Below are positions 55,273 to 63,626 of a stretch of 64,000 nt of DNA, piece after piece. Position numbers and translations under genes: made by a program. The first letter of the stretch is position 1; each line of letters opens with the position of its first letter. This stretch comes from Pontibacter sp. Tf4 (lineage in GTDB: Bacteria; Bacteroidota; Bacteroidia; Cytophagales; Hymenobacteraceae): assembly GCF_014212495.1 (NCBI RefSeq), contig NZ_JACKZC010000002.1, forward strand, positions 124,001 through 188,000. The letters run 5' to 3'. The notes beneath the pieces were generated by a model. That model had not been told where the DNA came from, did no database searches, and saw only the letters and a list, made by a program, of their open reading frames with translations.

Positions 55273-55794
55273 ATGAAAAAGGTAATCAGTTTAGCTCTAA
55301 GCCTTGTATTGATAGTGGCTGTTGCATTTAGCTCAATGGCTCAGACCAACGAAAGAAAAGGATGGAGCCCACAGGCAAAAGGTGCTGTAATTGGTGGTGC
55401 TACAGGTGCTGCCGCAGGTGCCATTATTCATAAGCGTAACCGCGTGGTTGGTGGTGCTGTAGGTGCCGTAGTTGGCGCAGGTGCCGGTTACGGTGTTGGT
55501 AAGATCATCGATAACAAGCAGAAGAAAAAAGAAGCCGAGCGTATTGCAGCCGCTAACAGAGCTGCAGCTGCCAACCGTGCAGCCAACGCACGTTTAGCTT
55601 CTTCCAGCAGAAAAGCAACAGCTCCTGCTGCAGCCAAAGCTCCTGCTACTGCACTGGTAGCCGCACAGCCGGAAATGGCTTACAATGCTAATTCTATGGC
55701 CTACCTGGCAAGCAACGGTTTCCTGCCAAACCCTGACTTTGGCGATACCGACAAACCATATCACACTTCTGAGTACAGAAGAAAAAGCTGGTAA
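55273..55794 (+). CDS. Exported glycine-zipper protein (YMGG-like)
   Basis: A 173-aa exported protein with signal peptide (about 1-22, ending SMAQT). A Gly-zipper segment (GAVIGGATGAAAGAIIH, GGAVGAVVGAGAGYGVGKI; about 36-80) is followed by an Ala/Lys/Arg-rich stretch that may be disordered, and a short tail. Similar proteins insert into or associate with the outer membrane. Function unknown. Confidence 0.85.
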   Translation: MKKVISLALSLVLIVAVAFSSMAQTNERKGWSPQAKGAVIGGATGAAAGAIIHKRNRVVGGAVGAVVGAGAGYGVGKIIDNKQKKKEAERIAAANRAAAANRAANARLASSSRKATAPAAAKAPATALVAAQPEMAYNANSMAYLASNGFLPNPDFGDTDKPYHTSEYRRKSW

Positions 55795-55811
55795 TTAAAC
55801 CTAAACTATAA

Positions 55812-55840
55812 AAAAGACCAGGCTGTATTGTCTGGTTTTT
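55812..55840 (+). terminator. Terminator of the glycine-zipper gene
   Basis: Stem ACCAG / CTGGT extended by A-T pairs, then a long T run. Confidence 0.7.
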
Positions 55841-55901
55841 TTTATATCCGTATAAGCCGGAAAAACTATATGTATGTATAACTATACTAAAGACTGAACC
55901 T

Positions 55902-56357
55902 ATGAGATCCTTGATAGCAATGCTGGCTATGGCGCTTTTGTTCGTATCCTGCAAACAGACCGAAGATGTTAAAGTGGTAGAAGACCTGAATAAACAATTT
56001 ATAGATGCCTGGAACGATGACGACGAAAATAAGCTGGAAGGAATGATGGCTGACGACGTTGATTTTGTGCAGGGCGAAATTCACTTCAGCGGTAAATCCG
56101 AAGTTATGGATAAATGGGTGAACGAAACGATCGAAACAATTGATGACCTGCGCCTGCGAAAAATAAGCTCCGGTATTTCGGGCGATATTGCCTACGAAGC
56201 CGGCACCTTTACAGTAGATGTGCTGCCGGATGCACCAGGCCAGCCGGGCGGTGAGGGCGAAGGAAACTACATGCTGCTCTGGAAGAAAATGGAAGACGGC
56301 ACCTGGAAATTAAGCTACGCCCAGCTGGAAGACCTGCCCGTTGAAGCAAAACTATAG
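55902..56357 (+). CDS. DUF4440-like (NTF2-fold) lipoprotein
   Basis: A 151-aa lipoprotein with lipobox FVSC (Cys17). Typical DUF4440 order: DVKVVEDLNKQFIDAWNDDDENKLEGMMADDVDFV, then YMLLWKKMEDGTWKLSYAQ. Distinct from the one at 24920. The gene ends AAA CTA TAG: the stop codon is part of a CTATAG palindrome (56352-56357), followed by the terminator at 56380. Confidence 0.83.
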   Translation: MRSLIAMLAMALLFVSCKQTEDVKVVEDLNKQFIDAWNDDDENKLEGMMADDVDFVQGEIHFSGKSEVMDKWVNETIETIDDLRLRKISSGISGDIAYEAGTFTVDVLPDAPGQPGGEGEGNYMLLWKKMEDGTWKLSYAQLEDLPVEAKL

Positions 56358-56379
56358 TCCTTTAAACGATGATTTATAA

Positions 56380-56417
56380 AACAAGGGCCGCCGGATCAGT
56401 ACCGGCGGCTCTTGTTT
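56380..56417 (+). terminator. Terminator of the DUF4440-like gene
   Basis: 15-bp stem AACAAGGGCCGCCGG / CCGGCGGCTCTTGTT with one G-U pair, then T-rich. Confidence 0.85.
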
Positions 56418-56514
56418 TATATAATACCTTGGACCTGATTAACTATAGTATGCTATTAGTACTGAGCTATTTAGTGCTATTATGTGCCCCTGTAACTATA
56501 GTCTGGTAAAACAA

Positions 56515-56546
56515 AAAAGCCTGCTGGAGTTAACCAGCAGGCTTTT
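56515..56546 (-). terminator. Terminator of tRNA-Met
   Basis: 13-bp stem AAAAGCCTGCTGG / CCAGCAGGCTTTT, loop AGTTAA, five bases beyond the tRNA 3' end on the minus strand. Confidence 0.85.
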
Positions 56547-56550
56547 GTTG

Positions 56551-56624
56551 TAGCGGGGAGCAGAATCGAACTGCCGACCTCAGGGTTATGAATCCTGCGC
56601 TCTAACCATCTGAGCTACCCCGCC
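56551..56624 (-). tRNA. tRNA-Met (CAT), elongator type
   Basis: A 74-nt cloverleaf on the minus strand: acceptor GGCGGGG / CCCCGCT with discriminator A, D stem GCTC/GAGC, anticodon loop TTCATAA (anticodon CAT at 56588-56590), T arm GGCAG-TTCGATT-CTGCT. G1 pairs with U72, so it lacks the initiator C1-A72 mismatch. An isoleucine (lysidine) tRNA with CAT cannot be ruled out fully. The CCA end is not encoded. Confidence 0.93.
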
Positions 56625-56635
56625 GAATTGTGATG

Positions 56636-56667
56636 CAAAAGTAGGCAAAAGATTTTATTCTGCACAA
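56636..56667 (-). promoter_or_regulatory. Promoter of tRNA-Met: TTG-N21-TACTTTTG
   Basis: On the minus strand TTG (56667-56665) is followed after 21 bases by TACTTTTG (56643-56636), a good match to the Bacteroidota TTG/TAnnTTTG promoter, 11 bases before the tRNA. Confidence 0.7.
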
Positions 56668-56760
56668 TACCTTTGCCAGAAAAAAAATATTTTATTTTCG
56701 GTATATTAAAAGAATCAAAAAATAACACTATACTTACTCAATCACTTACTATTGTTCACG

Positions 56761-57165
56761 ATGATTAAGTCTACCAAAACAAAATTTGTTGCAGAATACC
56801 CGATCAATGCTTCCGCCAGATTACTTTATCCGTACCTGAGCACTGCCAGCGGACTGGCACAGTGGTTTTGCGACGATGTAAAAGTAGAAGAGAATAAAGT
56901 ATACAATTTTGTATGGGATGGTGCCAGCCATTACGCAGAACTTACCGGCTATCGTCCTAACCGCTCTGTCCGTTTCCTTTTCCTTGATGACAGCCGCAGC
57001 CATGTGCAGGACCCGTCCTATATCGATTTCTCTATCGAATCCAGCGAGCTTACCCAGGAGCAGTTCCTGAAAGTGGTGGACTACTCAGACGAAGACGACC
57101 AGGAAGAACTGGCCGAACTATGGGATAACCTGATGCAAAACCTGAGAGAAATAGTAGGAGGGTAG
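56761..57165 (+). CDS. START/SRPBCC-like domain protein
   Basis: A 134-aa cytosolic protein from the ATG at 56761; an in-frame TTG three codons earlier is unlikely. The N-terminal TKFVAEYPINASARLLYPYLSTASGLAQWFCDDV is of the AHSA1/START-like type in which a hydrophobic cavity binds lipids. The C-terminus is acidic (DYSDEDDQEELAELWDNL). Common in Bacteroidota; ligand unknown. It precedes the LptF/G gene by about 100 bp. Confidence 0.85.
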   Translation: MIKSTKTKFVAEYPINASARLLYPYLSTASGLAQWFCDDVKVEENKVYNFVWDGASHYAELTGYRPNRSVRFLFLDDSRSHVQDPSYIDFSIESSELTQEQFLKVVDYSDEDDQEELAELWDNLMQNLREIVGG

Positions 57166-57268
57166 CGCGCCGTCTTGTTCCACTGCGTATCTTTGCACGT
57201 TTTTTGGGGTGTATGCGTTACACTATAGGCCATAGCCCCGGCAAAGCCGTCGTGGTTTAATCGCTCGC

Positions 57269-58684
57269 ATGAAGAAATTAGATAAGCTTATTATAAGGTC
57301 GTTCATCGGCCCGTTCATATTAACTTTTGCTGTCGTTGAGTTTATCCTGCTGACGCAGTATATGCTCAAGTACCTCGACGAACTGGTTGGGAAAGACCTG
57401 GGTGCTGGGGTGTTCGGTGAGTTGTTGTTTTACTTCAGCCTGAACATGGCACCTGTAGCTCTGCCGCTGGCCGTACTGCTTTCGTCCCTCATGACCTTTG
57501 GTACGCTTGGCGAACACCACGAACTTACCGCTATTAAAACTTCCGGCATCGCGCTGCCGCGCATCTTACGGCCGGTGTTCATTTTTGCCACCGTCCTATC
57601 CATCAGCGCTTTTTTCTTTAACAACAACGTGGTGCCGCGGGCTAACCTGAAAGCCTATAGTTTGCTCTGGGATATCAGGCAGACCAAGCCGACCATGAAC
57701 TTTAAGGAAGGCGCATTTTATAACGGGCTGCCCGGCTATAGTATCAAGATTAATGAAAAACTGGGCGATGGTGGCATAGTGCGCGATGTTATGATTTACG
57801 ATCATACACAGGGCGGCAATAACACCCGCGTGATACTTGCCGACTCGGGCCGGATGTATACCGAGCACAACGACTCGTACCTGGTACTGGAGCTGTTTAA
57901 AGGGAATATTTATGTGAACCAGAACAGTTCTGCTTTCCAGGGATCTAACGAGCAGTTTGTGCGGCAGAAGTTCGATGAAAGCAAGATCATGTTCAGCCTT
58001 TCGTCTTTTGATCTGAACCGTACCCGCGAAGAGTATTTTGCGGATAACAAAATGATGAAGAACATTGCGGAACTTGATGTGGTAACCGACTCGTTGCACC
58101 GACAGGCGAACAAAGAGTACAAGACCTTTAAAGCAAACGTGGATCCTTTTTACATGTACCTGAGCGTAGATACGACCAAGGCCAAGTACAGCGGCAGGGC
58201 ACGGATTAACGAAGAGTTAGATAAGGAACTGCCTGACCCAAATGCAACCATGCTGGTAATGGCGAAGAACAAAGCCCGTAATATCAAAAACTTTACCTCC
58301 GGCTACATCGAGCGCATGAACAGCACTATCCGAGAGGCAAATAACTTCGAGATCGAGATCTGGAAGAAATACACGCAGTCGGCCAGTATCCTGATCATGT
58401 TCCTGATCGGCGCGCCACTGGGCGCCATTATTAAAAAGGGGGGGCTTGGCGTACCGGTGATCATATCCATCATTTTCTTTATTGTGATGTATGTGCTCTC
58501 TATATTGGGCGAGAAGTGGGCGCGCGAGGGGCTTGTGCCGGTGCCAGTTGGTATGTGGGCTTCCAACGCTATTCTGCTTCCGATCGGCTTGTTCTTTTTG
58601 TACCAGGCGCGGAACGACTCGAGCTTGCTGGAGTTTGATTTCTGGCGGAAAATTATGGCAAGACTGCGCCGCAGCAAAATATAG
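57269..58684 (+). CDS. LptF/LptG-family LPS export permease
   Basis: A 471-aa YjgP/YjgQ-family inner-membrane protein. Three helices at the N-terminus (about 10-30, 50-80, 98-118), a large periplasmic beta-jellyroll (about 125-360), and three helices at the C-terminus. It is one of the permeases that move lipopolysaccharide from the inner membrane to the LptC-A-D bridge. The second permease and lptB are not in the window. Two CTATAG cores lie in the coding sequence as Ala-Tyr-Ser and Gly-Tyr-Ser. Confidence 0.93.
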   Translation: MKKLDKLIIRSFIGPFILTFAVVEFILLTQYMLKYLDELVGKDLGAGVFGELLFYFSLNMAPVALPLAVLLSSLMTFGTLGEHHELTAIKTSGIALPRILRPVFIFATVLSISAFFFNNNVVPRANLKAYSLLWDIRQTKPTMNFKEGAFYNGLPGYSIKINEKLGDGGIVRDVMIYDHTQGGNNTRVILADSGRMYTEHNDSYLVLELFKGNIYVNQNSSAFQGSNEQFVRQKFDESKIMFSLSSFDLNRTREEYFADNKMMKNIAELDVVTDSLHRQANKEYKTFKANVDPFYMYLSVDTTKAKYSGRARINEELDKELPDPNATMLVMAKNKARNIKNFTSGYIERMNSTIREANNFEIEIWKKYTQSASILIMFLIGAPLGAIIKKGGLGVPVIISIIFFIVMYVLSILGEKWAREGLVPVPVGMWASNAILLPIGLFFLYQARNDSSLLEFDFWRKIMARLRRSKI

Positions 58685-58735
58685 CACTGCTGCAAATAAG
58701 AGCAGTAAAATAGTTTTTATTAAATTAAATTTTTA

Positions 58736-58743
58736 TATCTTTG
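58736..58743 (+). promoter_or_regulatory. Putative -7 element TATCTTTG of rpsO
   Basis: TATCTTTGC matches TAnnTTTG; the -33 region is T-rich (TTT at about 58714). It gives a leader of about 45 bp before rpsO. Confidence 0.6.
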
Positions 58744-58795
58744 CGGCTTATACGGCAATCTATATAAGATAAAAACAGATTGATATTTTATACAA

Positions 58796-59071
58796 ATGAA
58801 ATTAACTACTGAAGCGAAACAAGAAATTTTCGAAAAACACGGCATAGCAAAGTCTAAGACCGATACTGGTTCAGCTGAGTCTCAGATCGCGCTTTTCACA
58901 GCTCGTATCACCGACCTGACTGAGCACCTGAAAACGCATAAAAAGGATTTCAGCACTCGTCTGGGCCTTCTGAAACTGGTAGGTAAAAGAAGAAGATTGC
59001 TTAACTACCTTCAGAAAAACGATATCGAAAGATACAGAGCTATCATCAGCGAGCTGGGTATCCGTAAATAA
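58796..59071 (+). CDS. rpsO: 30S ribosomal protein S15
   Basis: A 91-aa uS15 protein binding 16S rRNA and the B4 bridge. [33 protein letters not shown] is diagnostic. It is followed by pnp, the usual gene order. Confidence 0.97.
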   Translation: MKLTTEAKQEIFEKHGIAKSKTDTGSAESQIALFTARITDLTEHLKTHKKDFSTRLGLLKLVGKRRRLLNYLQKNDIERYRAIISELGIRK

Positions 59072-59083
59072 AAAATATTTTTT

Positions 59084-59117
59084 TGATCAGGGAATTCACG
59101 CAAGGGATTCCCTAATC
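59084..59117 (+). terminator. Hairpin between rpsO and pnp
   Basis: Stem AGGGAAT / ATTCCCT with outer GAT/ATC pairing, then a T run. It may be an attenuator, because pnp follows. Confidence 0.7.
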
Positions 59118-59208
59118 TTTTTTATAACACCCCCTTCCTTCTTACCAGTACCCTTAACAGCGGCCGCAAACGGCAGCCCTGTTTTTTTGATGCTAAAAAT
59201 TATTGAAG

Positions 59209-61350
59209 ATGTCTGTAAACGCGATTAACAAAACAATCATTCTTCCGGATGGCCGGGAGATCCAAATTGAAACTGGTAAATTAGCCAAACAAGCCGATGG
59301 CTCTGTTGTGGTAAAGATGGGAAACACTATGCTGCTTGCTGCAGTAGTTTCCAACAAAGACGCCCGCGAAGGCGTAGATTTCCTGCCACTTTCTGTAGAC
59401 TATCAGGAGAAGTTCGCTTCGTCTGGTAAAATTCCTGGCGGTTTCCTGAAAAGAGAAGCCCGCCTTTCTGACTACGAGATCCTGGTTTCGCGCCTGGTTG
59501 ACCGTGTACTGCGCCCGCTGTTCCCGGATGATTACCATGCCGAAACACAAATGACGATACATATGATCTCTGCTGATACGGAGATTATGCCGGATGCCCT
59601 GGCTGCTTTAGCTGCCTCTGCTGCACTTGCTGTATCGGATATTCCTTTTAACGGTCCTATCTCTGAAGTGCGCGTAGCACGTATTGATGGCCAGTTAGTA
59701 ATCAACCCTACTGTTTCTGACCTGCAGCGTGCCGACATCGATATGATGGTAGGTGCCTCTATGGACAGTGTTGTGATGGTAGAAGGGGAGATGAACGAGG
59801 TTTCTGAAGCAGAAATGCTGGAAGCTATCAAATTTGCACACGAAGCTATTAAAGTGCAGTGCCAGGCCCAGCTTGACCTTGCCGAAATGGTAGGTAAACT
59901 ACAGAAGCGTGAGTACTCGCACGAGACGCACGACGAGGAACTGCGTCAGAAAGTATACGATGCAACGTATGCCAAAGCATATGAAGTAGCAAAACGTGGC
60001 AGAGCTAACAAATCGGAGCGCAAAGAAGGCTTCGCGGCTGTGCTGGAAGAGTTCATGGCATCGCTTGGTGAAGAGCATGGCTACGATACAACGCTTATCA
60101 AAACTTACTACCACGATGTAGAGAAGGAAGCGGTTCGTAACATGATCCTGGATGAGCGCGTTCGGCTGGATGGCCGTAGACTGGATGAGATCCGTCCGAT
60201 CTGGTCTGAAGTGAACTACCTGCCGGCTACACACGGTTCTGCGATCTTTACGCGTGGCGAAACGCAGTCTCTGACAACTGTAACACTTGGTACCAAACTG
60301 GACGAGCAGATGATCGACAGCGCGATGGTATCTGGTTATAATAAATTCTTACTGCACTATAACTTCCCGGCATTCTCTACCGGCGAAGTGAAGCCAAACA
60401 GAGGTCCTGGCCGTCGTGAGATTGGTCACGGTAACTTAGCGCTGCGTGCGCTGAAAAAAGTGTTGCCACCGGATGCTGAAAACCCATACACTATCCGTGT
60501 TGTTTCTGATATTCTGGAATCCAACGGATCGTCTTCTATGGCTACCGTTTGTGCGGGCTCGCTTGCACTGATGGATGCTGGTGTACCGGTTAAAGGCGGT
60601 GTTTCTGGTATTGCCATGGGACTTATCACAGATGAGAAGACCGGTAAATTTGCTGTTCTTTCTGACATTCTTGGTGATGAAGACCACTTGGGTGATATGG
60701 ACTTTAAAGTAGCTGGTACCAAAGATGGTATTACTGCTTGCCAGATGGACATCAAAGTTCAGGGCTTATCATACGATGTACTTGGCCAGGCGCTGGAGCA
60801 GGCAAGAGGCGGTCGTCTGCATATCCTAGGCGAGATGAACAAGACCATTGCTTCTGCTAACCCGGATTACAAACCACACACTCCTCGTTCATTCAACATG
60901 GTGATCGATAAAGAATTTATCGGTGCGGTGATCGGACCAGGTGGTAAAGTGATCCAGCAGATTCAGAAAGATACCGGGGCTACGATCATCATCGAAGAGA
61001 AGAACGAGAAAGGCCACGTTAACATCTTCGCCAGCGATCAGGATTCTATGAGCAGTGCAGTTAGCAAGATCAAAGCTATAGTTGCTCAGCCGGAGATAGG
61101 TGAAGTATACATTGGTAAAGTGAAGTCTATTCAGCCTTACGGCGCATTTGTTGAATTCATGCCGGGCAAAGATGGTCTGCTTCATATTTCTGAGATCAAA
61201 CACGAGCGCGTTGAAACAATGGATGGCGTGCTGGAAGTTGGTGAAGAAGTGAAAGTGAAACTGATCGATGTAGATAAGAAGACAGGTAAATTTAAACTGT
61301 CTCGTAAGGCTATCCTTCCAAAACCGGAAGCTCCTAAACAAAATCAGTAA
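59209..61350 (+). CDS. pnp: Polyribonucleotide nucleotidyltransferase
   Basis: A 713-aa 3'-5' phosphorolytic exoribonuclease. The ATG at 59209 (MSVNAINKT) is chosen over a TTG two codons earlier. Two RNase PH domains (about 10-215 and 305-540, with a helical linker between), then KH ([13 protein letters not shown]) and S1 ([28 protein letters not shown]). It degrades mRNA and processes small RNAs, likely as part of an RNase complex. Confidence 0.97.
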   Translation: MSVNAINKTIILPDGREIQIETGKLAKQADGSVVVKMGNTMLLAAVVSNKDAREGVDFLPLSVDYQEKFASSGKIPGGFLKREARLSDYEILVSRLVDRVLRPLFPDDYHAETQMTIHMISADTEIMPDALAALAASAALAVSDIPFNGPISEVRVARIDGQLVINPTVSDLQRADIDMMVGASMDSVVMVEGEMNEVSEAEMLEAIKFAHEAIKVQCQAQLDLAEMVGKLQKREYSHETHDEELRQKVYDATYAKAYEVAKRGRANKSERKEGFAAVLEEFMASLGEEHGYDTTLIKTYYHDVEKEAVRNMILDERVRLDGRRLDEIRPIWSEVNYLPATHGSAIFTRGETQSLTTVTLGTKLDEQMIDSAMVSGYNKFLLHYNFPAFSTGEVKPNRGPGRREIGHGNLALRALKKVLPPDAENPYTIRVVSDILESNGSSSMATVCAGSLALMDAGVPVKGGVSGIAMGLITDEKTGKFAVLSDILGDEDHLGDMDFKVAGTKDGITACQMDIKVQGLSYDVLGQALEQARGGRLHILGEMNKTIASANPDYKPHTPRSFNMVIDKEFIGAVIGPGGKVIQQIQKDTGATIIIEEKNEKGHVNIFASDQDSMSSAVSKIKAIVAQPEIGEVYIGKVKSIQPYGAFVEFMPGKDGLLHISEIKHERVETMDGVLEVGEEVKVKLIDVDKKTGKFKLSRKAILPKPEAPKQNQ

Positions 61351-61362
61351 TATATTGTAAGG

Positions 61363-61402
61363 CTCCTGATGCTGCCTGGTAAAGCCATGGTTGCATCGGG
61401 AG
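61363..61402 (+). terminator. Terminator of pnp
   Basis: Stem CTCCTGATGC / GCATCGGGAG with a G-U-type mismatch and a 20-base loop, then T run. Confidence 0.78.
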
Positions 61403-61433
61403 TTTTTATTTTTTGGGTTTCGCGTACAGGTTC

Positions 61434-61464
61434 TTGATTTTATTCGTAATATGTAAGAACTTTG
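61434..61464 (+). promoter_or_regulatory. Putative rpoD promoter TTG-N20-GAACTTTG
   Basis: TTG at 61434-61436 and GAACTTTG at 61457-61464, one base off TAnnTTTG; leaves a leader of about 65 bp. Confidence 0.4.
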
Positions 61465-61536
61465 CGCGATTTTCTGATGTTACCACTCCGAGCCCGAATT
61501 GAAAATTTCACATTTTTGCATTAATAATATACTCTG

Positions 61537-62400
61537 ATGAGACAACTCAAGATAAGCAAACAGATCACGAACCGCGAAAGCCAGTCGCTTGATAAGTATT
61601 TACAGGAGATTGGTAAAGTCGATTTGCTTACACCGGATGAGGAAGTGTCGTTAGCACAGAGAATCAAAGAGGGAGATCAGTTTGCACTTGAGAAGCTGAC
61701 AAAAGCCAACCTTCGTTTCGTGGTGTCTGTTGCCAAACAGTACCAGAACCAGGGCTTGTCTTTGGGCGACCTTATTAACGAAGGTAACCTTGGCCTGATT
61801 AAAGCTGCAAAGCGTTTCGACGAAACAAGAGGTTTTAAATTTATCTCTTACGCCGTTTGGTGGATCCGTCAGTCTATTCTGCAGGCTTTGGCCGAGCAGT
61901 CAAGAATTGTTCGTTTGCCACTGAACCGTGTTGGTTCGTTGAACAAGATCTCAAAGTCGTTCTCAGAACTGGAGCAGAAATTCGAACGTGAGCCATCACC
62001 GGAAGAGATTGCCGAAGTACTGGAACTGACCACTGCTGAAGTAGTAGATACTCTTAAAATTTCAGGACGCCACGTATCTGTGGATGCTCCGTTTGTGCAG
62101 GGCGAAGAAAACCGTCTGCTGGACGTACTGGAAAACGAAGATGAAGAATCACCGGACATGGGTCTGATGAACGACTCGCTTCGTAAGGAAGTACAGCGTG
62201 CGCTTTCTACGCTAACTAAACGCGAAGCCGATGTAATTACCCTTTACTTTGGCCTGAATGGTGAGCACTCGCTGACGCTGGAAGAAATAGGGGAGAAATT
62301 TAACCTGACCCGTGAGCGTGTACGCCAGATCAAAGAAAAAGCGATCCGTAGACTACGCCATACATCCAGAAGCAAGGCACTGAAGCCTTATTTAGGATAA
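61537..62400 (+). CDS. rpoD: Primary sigma factor RpoD (SigA)
   Basis: The 287-aa housekeeping sigma factor. Region 1.2 onward is present ([25 protein letters not shown]), region 2.4 ([23 protein letters not shown]) and region 4.2 ([18 protein letters not shown]). Region 1.1 is missing, as usual in Bacteroidota, where the primary sigma is this short. It recognises the TTG/TAnnTTTG promoters noted in this window. Confidence 0.96.
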   Translation: MRQLKISKQITNRESQSLDKYLQEIGKVDLLTPDEEVSLAQRIKEGDQFALEKLTKANLRFVVSVAKQYQNQGLSLGDLINEGNLGLIKAAKRFDETRGFKFISYAVWWIRQSILQALAEQSRIVRLPLNRVGSLNKISKSFSELEQKFEREPSPEEIAEVLELTTAEVVDTLKISGRHVSVDAPFVQGEENRLLDVLENEDEESPDMGLMNDSLRKEVQRALSTLTKREADVITLYFGLNGEHSLTLEEIGEKFNLTRERVRQIKEKAIRRLRHTSRSKALKPYLG

Positions 62401-62419
62401 GCATTAAGATTTATGTTGC

Positions 62420-62447
62420 AAAAGCCTTGGTTAAAAGCCAGGGCTTT
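62420..62447 (+). terminator. Terminator of rpoD
   Basis: Stem AAAAGCCTTGG / CCAGGGCTTTT with one mismatch, short loop. Confidence 0.75.
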
Positions 62448-62550
62448 TGTCGTTTTTAACCGGCTGTCTGCCTATTTCAGTTTGCTCAATGCGGGCAAAG
62501 GAGCAGAATTTTTAGTATACTTGCATCCAAAATAAATTGCACCCGATTTC

Positions 62551-63489
62551 ATGGAAATAGAACGAGTAAAATGCCTTATCATCGGTTCCGGCCCTGCTGG
62601 TTATACCGCAGCTATATATGCTTCCAGAGCCGGACTTAAACCTGTACTGTACCAGGGCCTGCAGCCGGGCGGTCAGCTGACTATAACAAATGATGTAGAG
62701 AATTACCCAGGCTACCCGGACGGAGTGAAAGGTCCGGAAATGATGGAAGACTTTAAGAAGCAGGCCGAGCGCTTTGGTACCGATGTACGTTATGGTATCG
62801 CCACAGCTGTAGATTTTTCCGGCCAGCCGCATAAAGTAACGATTGACGACCAGAAAGTAATTGAAGCTGATACAGTGATCATTTCGACCGGCGCCTCCGC
62901 AAAATGGCTGGGTCTGGAGTCGGAAGCGAAACTGAATGGTAACGGTGTGAGCGCCTGCGCCGTGTGCGATGGCTTTTTCTACCGTGGGCAGGATGTGGCT
63001 ATAGTTGGTGCCGGCGATACGGCTGCCGAGGAAGCAACTTACCTGGCAAACCTGTGCAAAAAAGTATACATGATCGTACGCCGCGAGGAAATGCGTGCCT
63101 CTATTATTATGCAGGAGCGGGTAAAGAAGACTCCGAACATCGAGATACTATGGAACTCTGTAACTGATGAGATCCTGGGTGATGATGTGGTGAACGGTGT
63201 GCGCGTAAAGAATGTGCTGACAAACGAAACAAGAGAGATTCCGGTAAGCGGTTTCTTCGTAGCGATCGGGCACAAGCCAAACTCCGACATCTTTGCTGAT
63301 TACCTGAACTTAGATGAGAACGGTTATATCCGTACCATTCCGGGTACATCCAAAACAAATATAGATGGCGTGTTTGCCTGCGGCGACGTGCAGGATTATA
63401 CCTATCGACAGGCTGTTACGGCAGCAGGTTCAGGGTGTATGGCAGCGCTGGATGCAGAGCGTTACCTGGCAGCCAACAATTTGCATTAA
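62551..63489 (+). CDS. trxB: Thioredoxin reductase
   Basis: A 312-aa FAD/NADPH enzyme reducing thioredoxin. FAD motif IIGSGPAGYTAAIYASRAG near the N-terminus, NADPH motif VAIVGAGDTAAEEA, and the redox site Cys136-x-x-Cys139 (ACAVCDG). The FAD-binding tail is at CGDVQDYTYRQAVTAAGSGCMAA. The VAIVGAG motif is coded with a CTATAG core. Single gene. Confidence 0.96.
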   Translation: MEIERVKCLIIGSGPAGYTAAIYASRAGLKPVLYQGLQPGGQLTITNDVENYPGYPDGVKGPEMMEDFKKQAERFGTDVRYGIATAVDFSGQPHKVTIDDQKVIEADTVIISTGASAKWLGLESEAKLNGNGVSACAVCDGFFYRGQDVAIVGAGDTAAEEATYLANLCKKVYMIVRREEMRASIIMQERVKKTPNIEILWNSVTDEILGDDVVNGVRVKNVLTNETREIPVSGFFVAIGHKPNSDIFADYLNLDENGYIRTIPGTSKTNIDGVFACGDVQDYTYRQAVTAAGSGCMAALDAERYLAANNLH

Positions 63490-63626
63490 TTTCTGACCTG
63501 TAGCACCGGCGCTTTGCACTTTATTTTAAGTAGTAGTGTTGAGGTGTTTACAATAAAATTGACTTTGCTATAGTTAGAGTAAGCGGAATACGCCCTTACA
63601 AACAATACAAAGCCTACGTTTAAACG

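Noticed and set aside
56551..56624. tRNA read as initiator tRNA-fMet
   Set aside because: The first pair is G-U rather than the unpaired C1-A72 of initiators, and the anticodon stem lacks the three G-C pairs.
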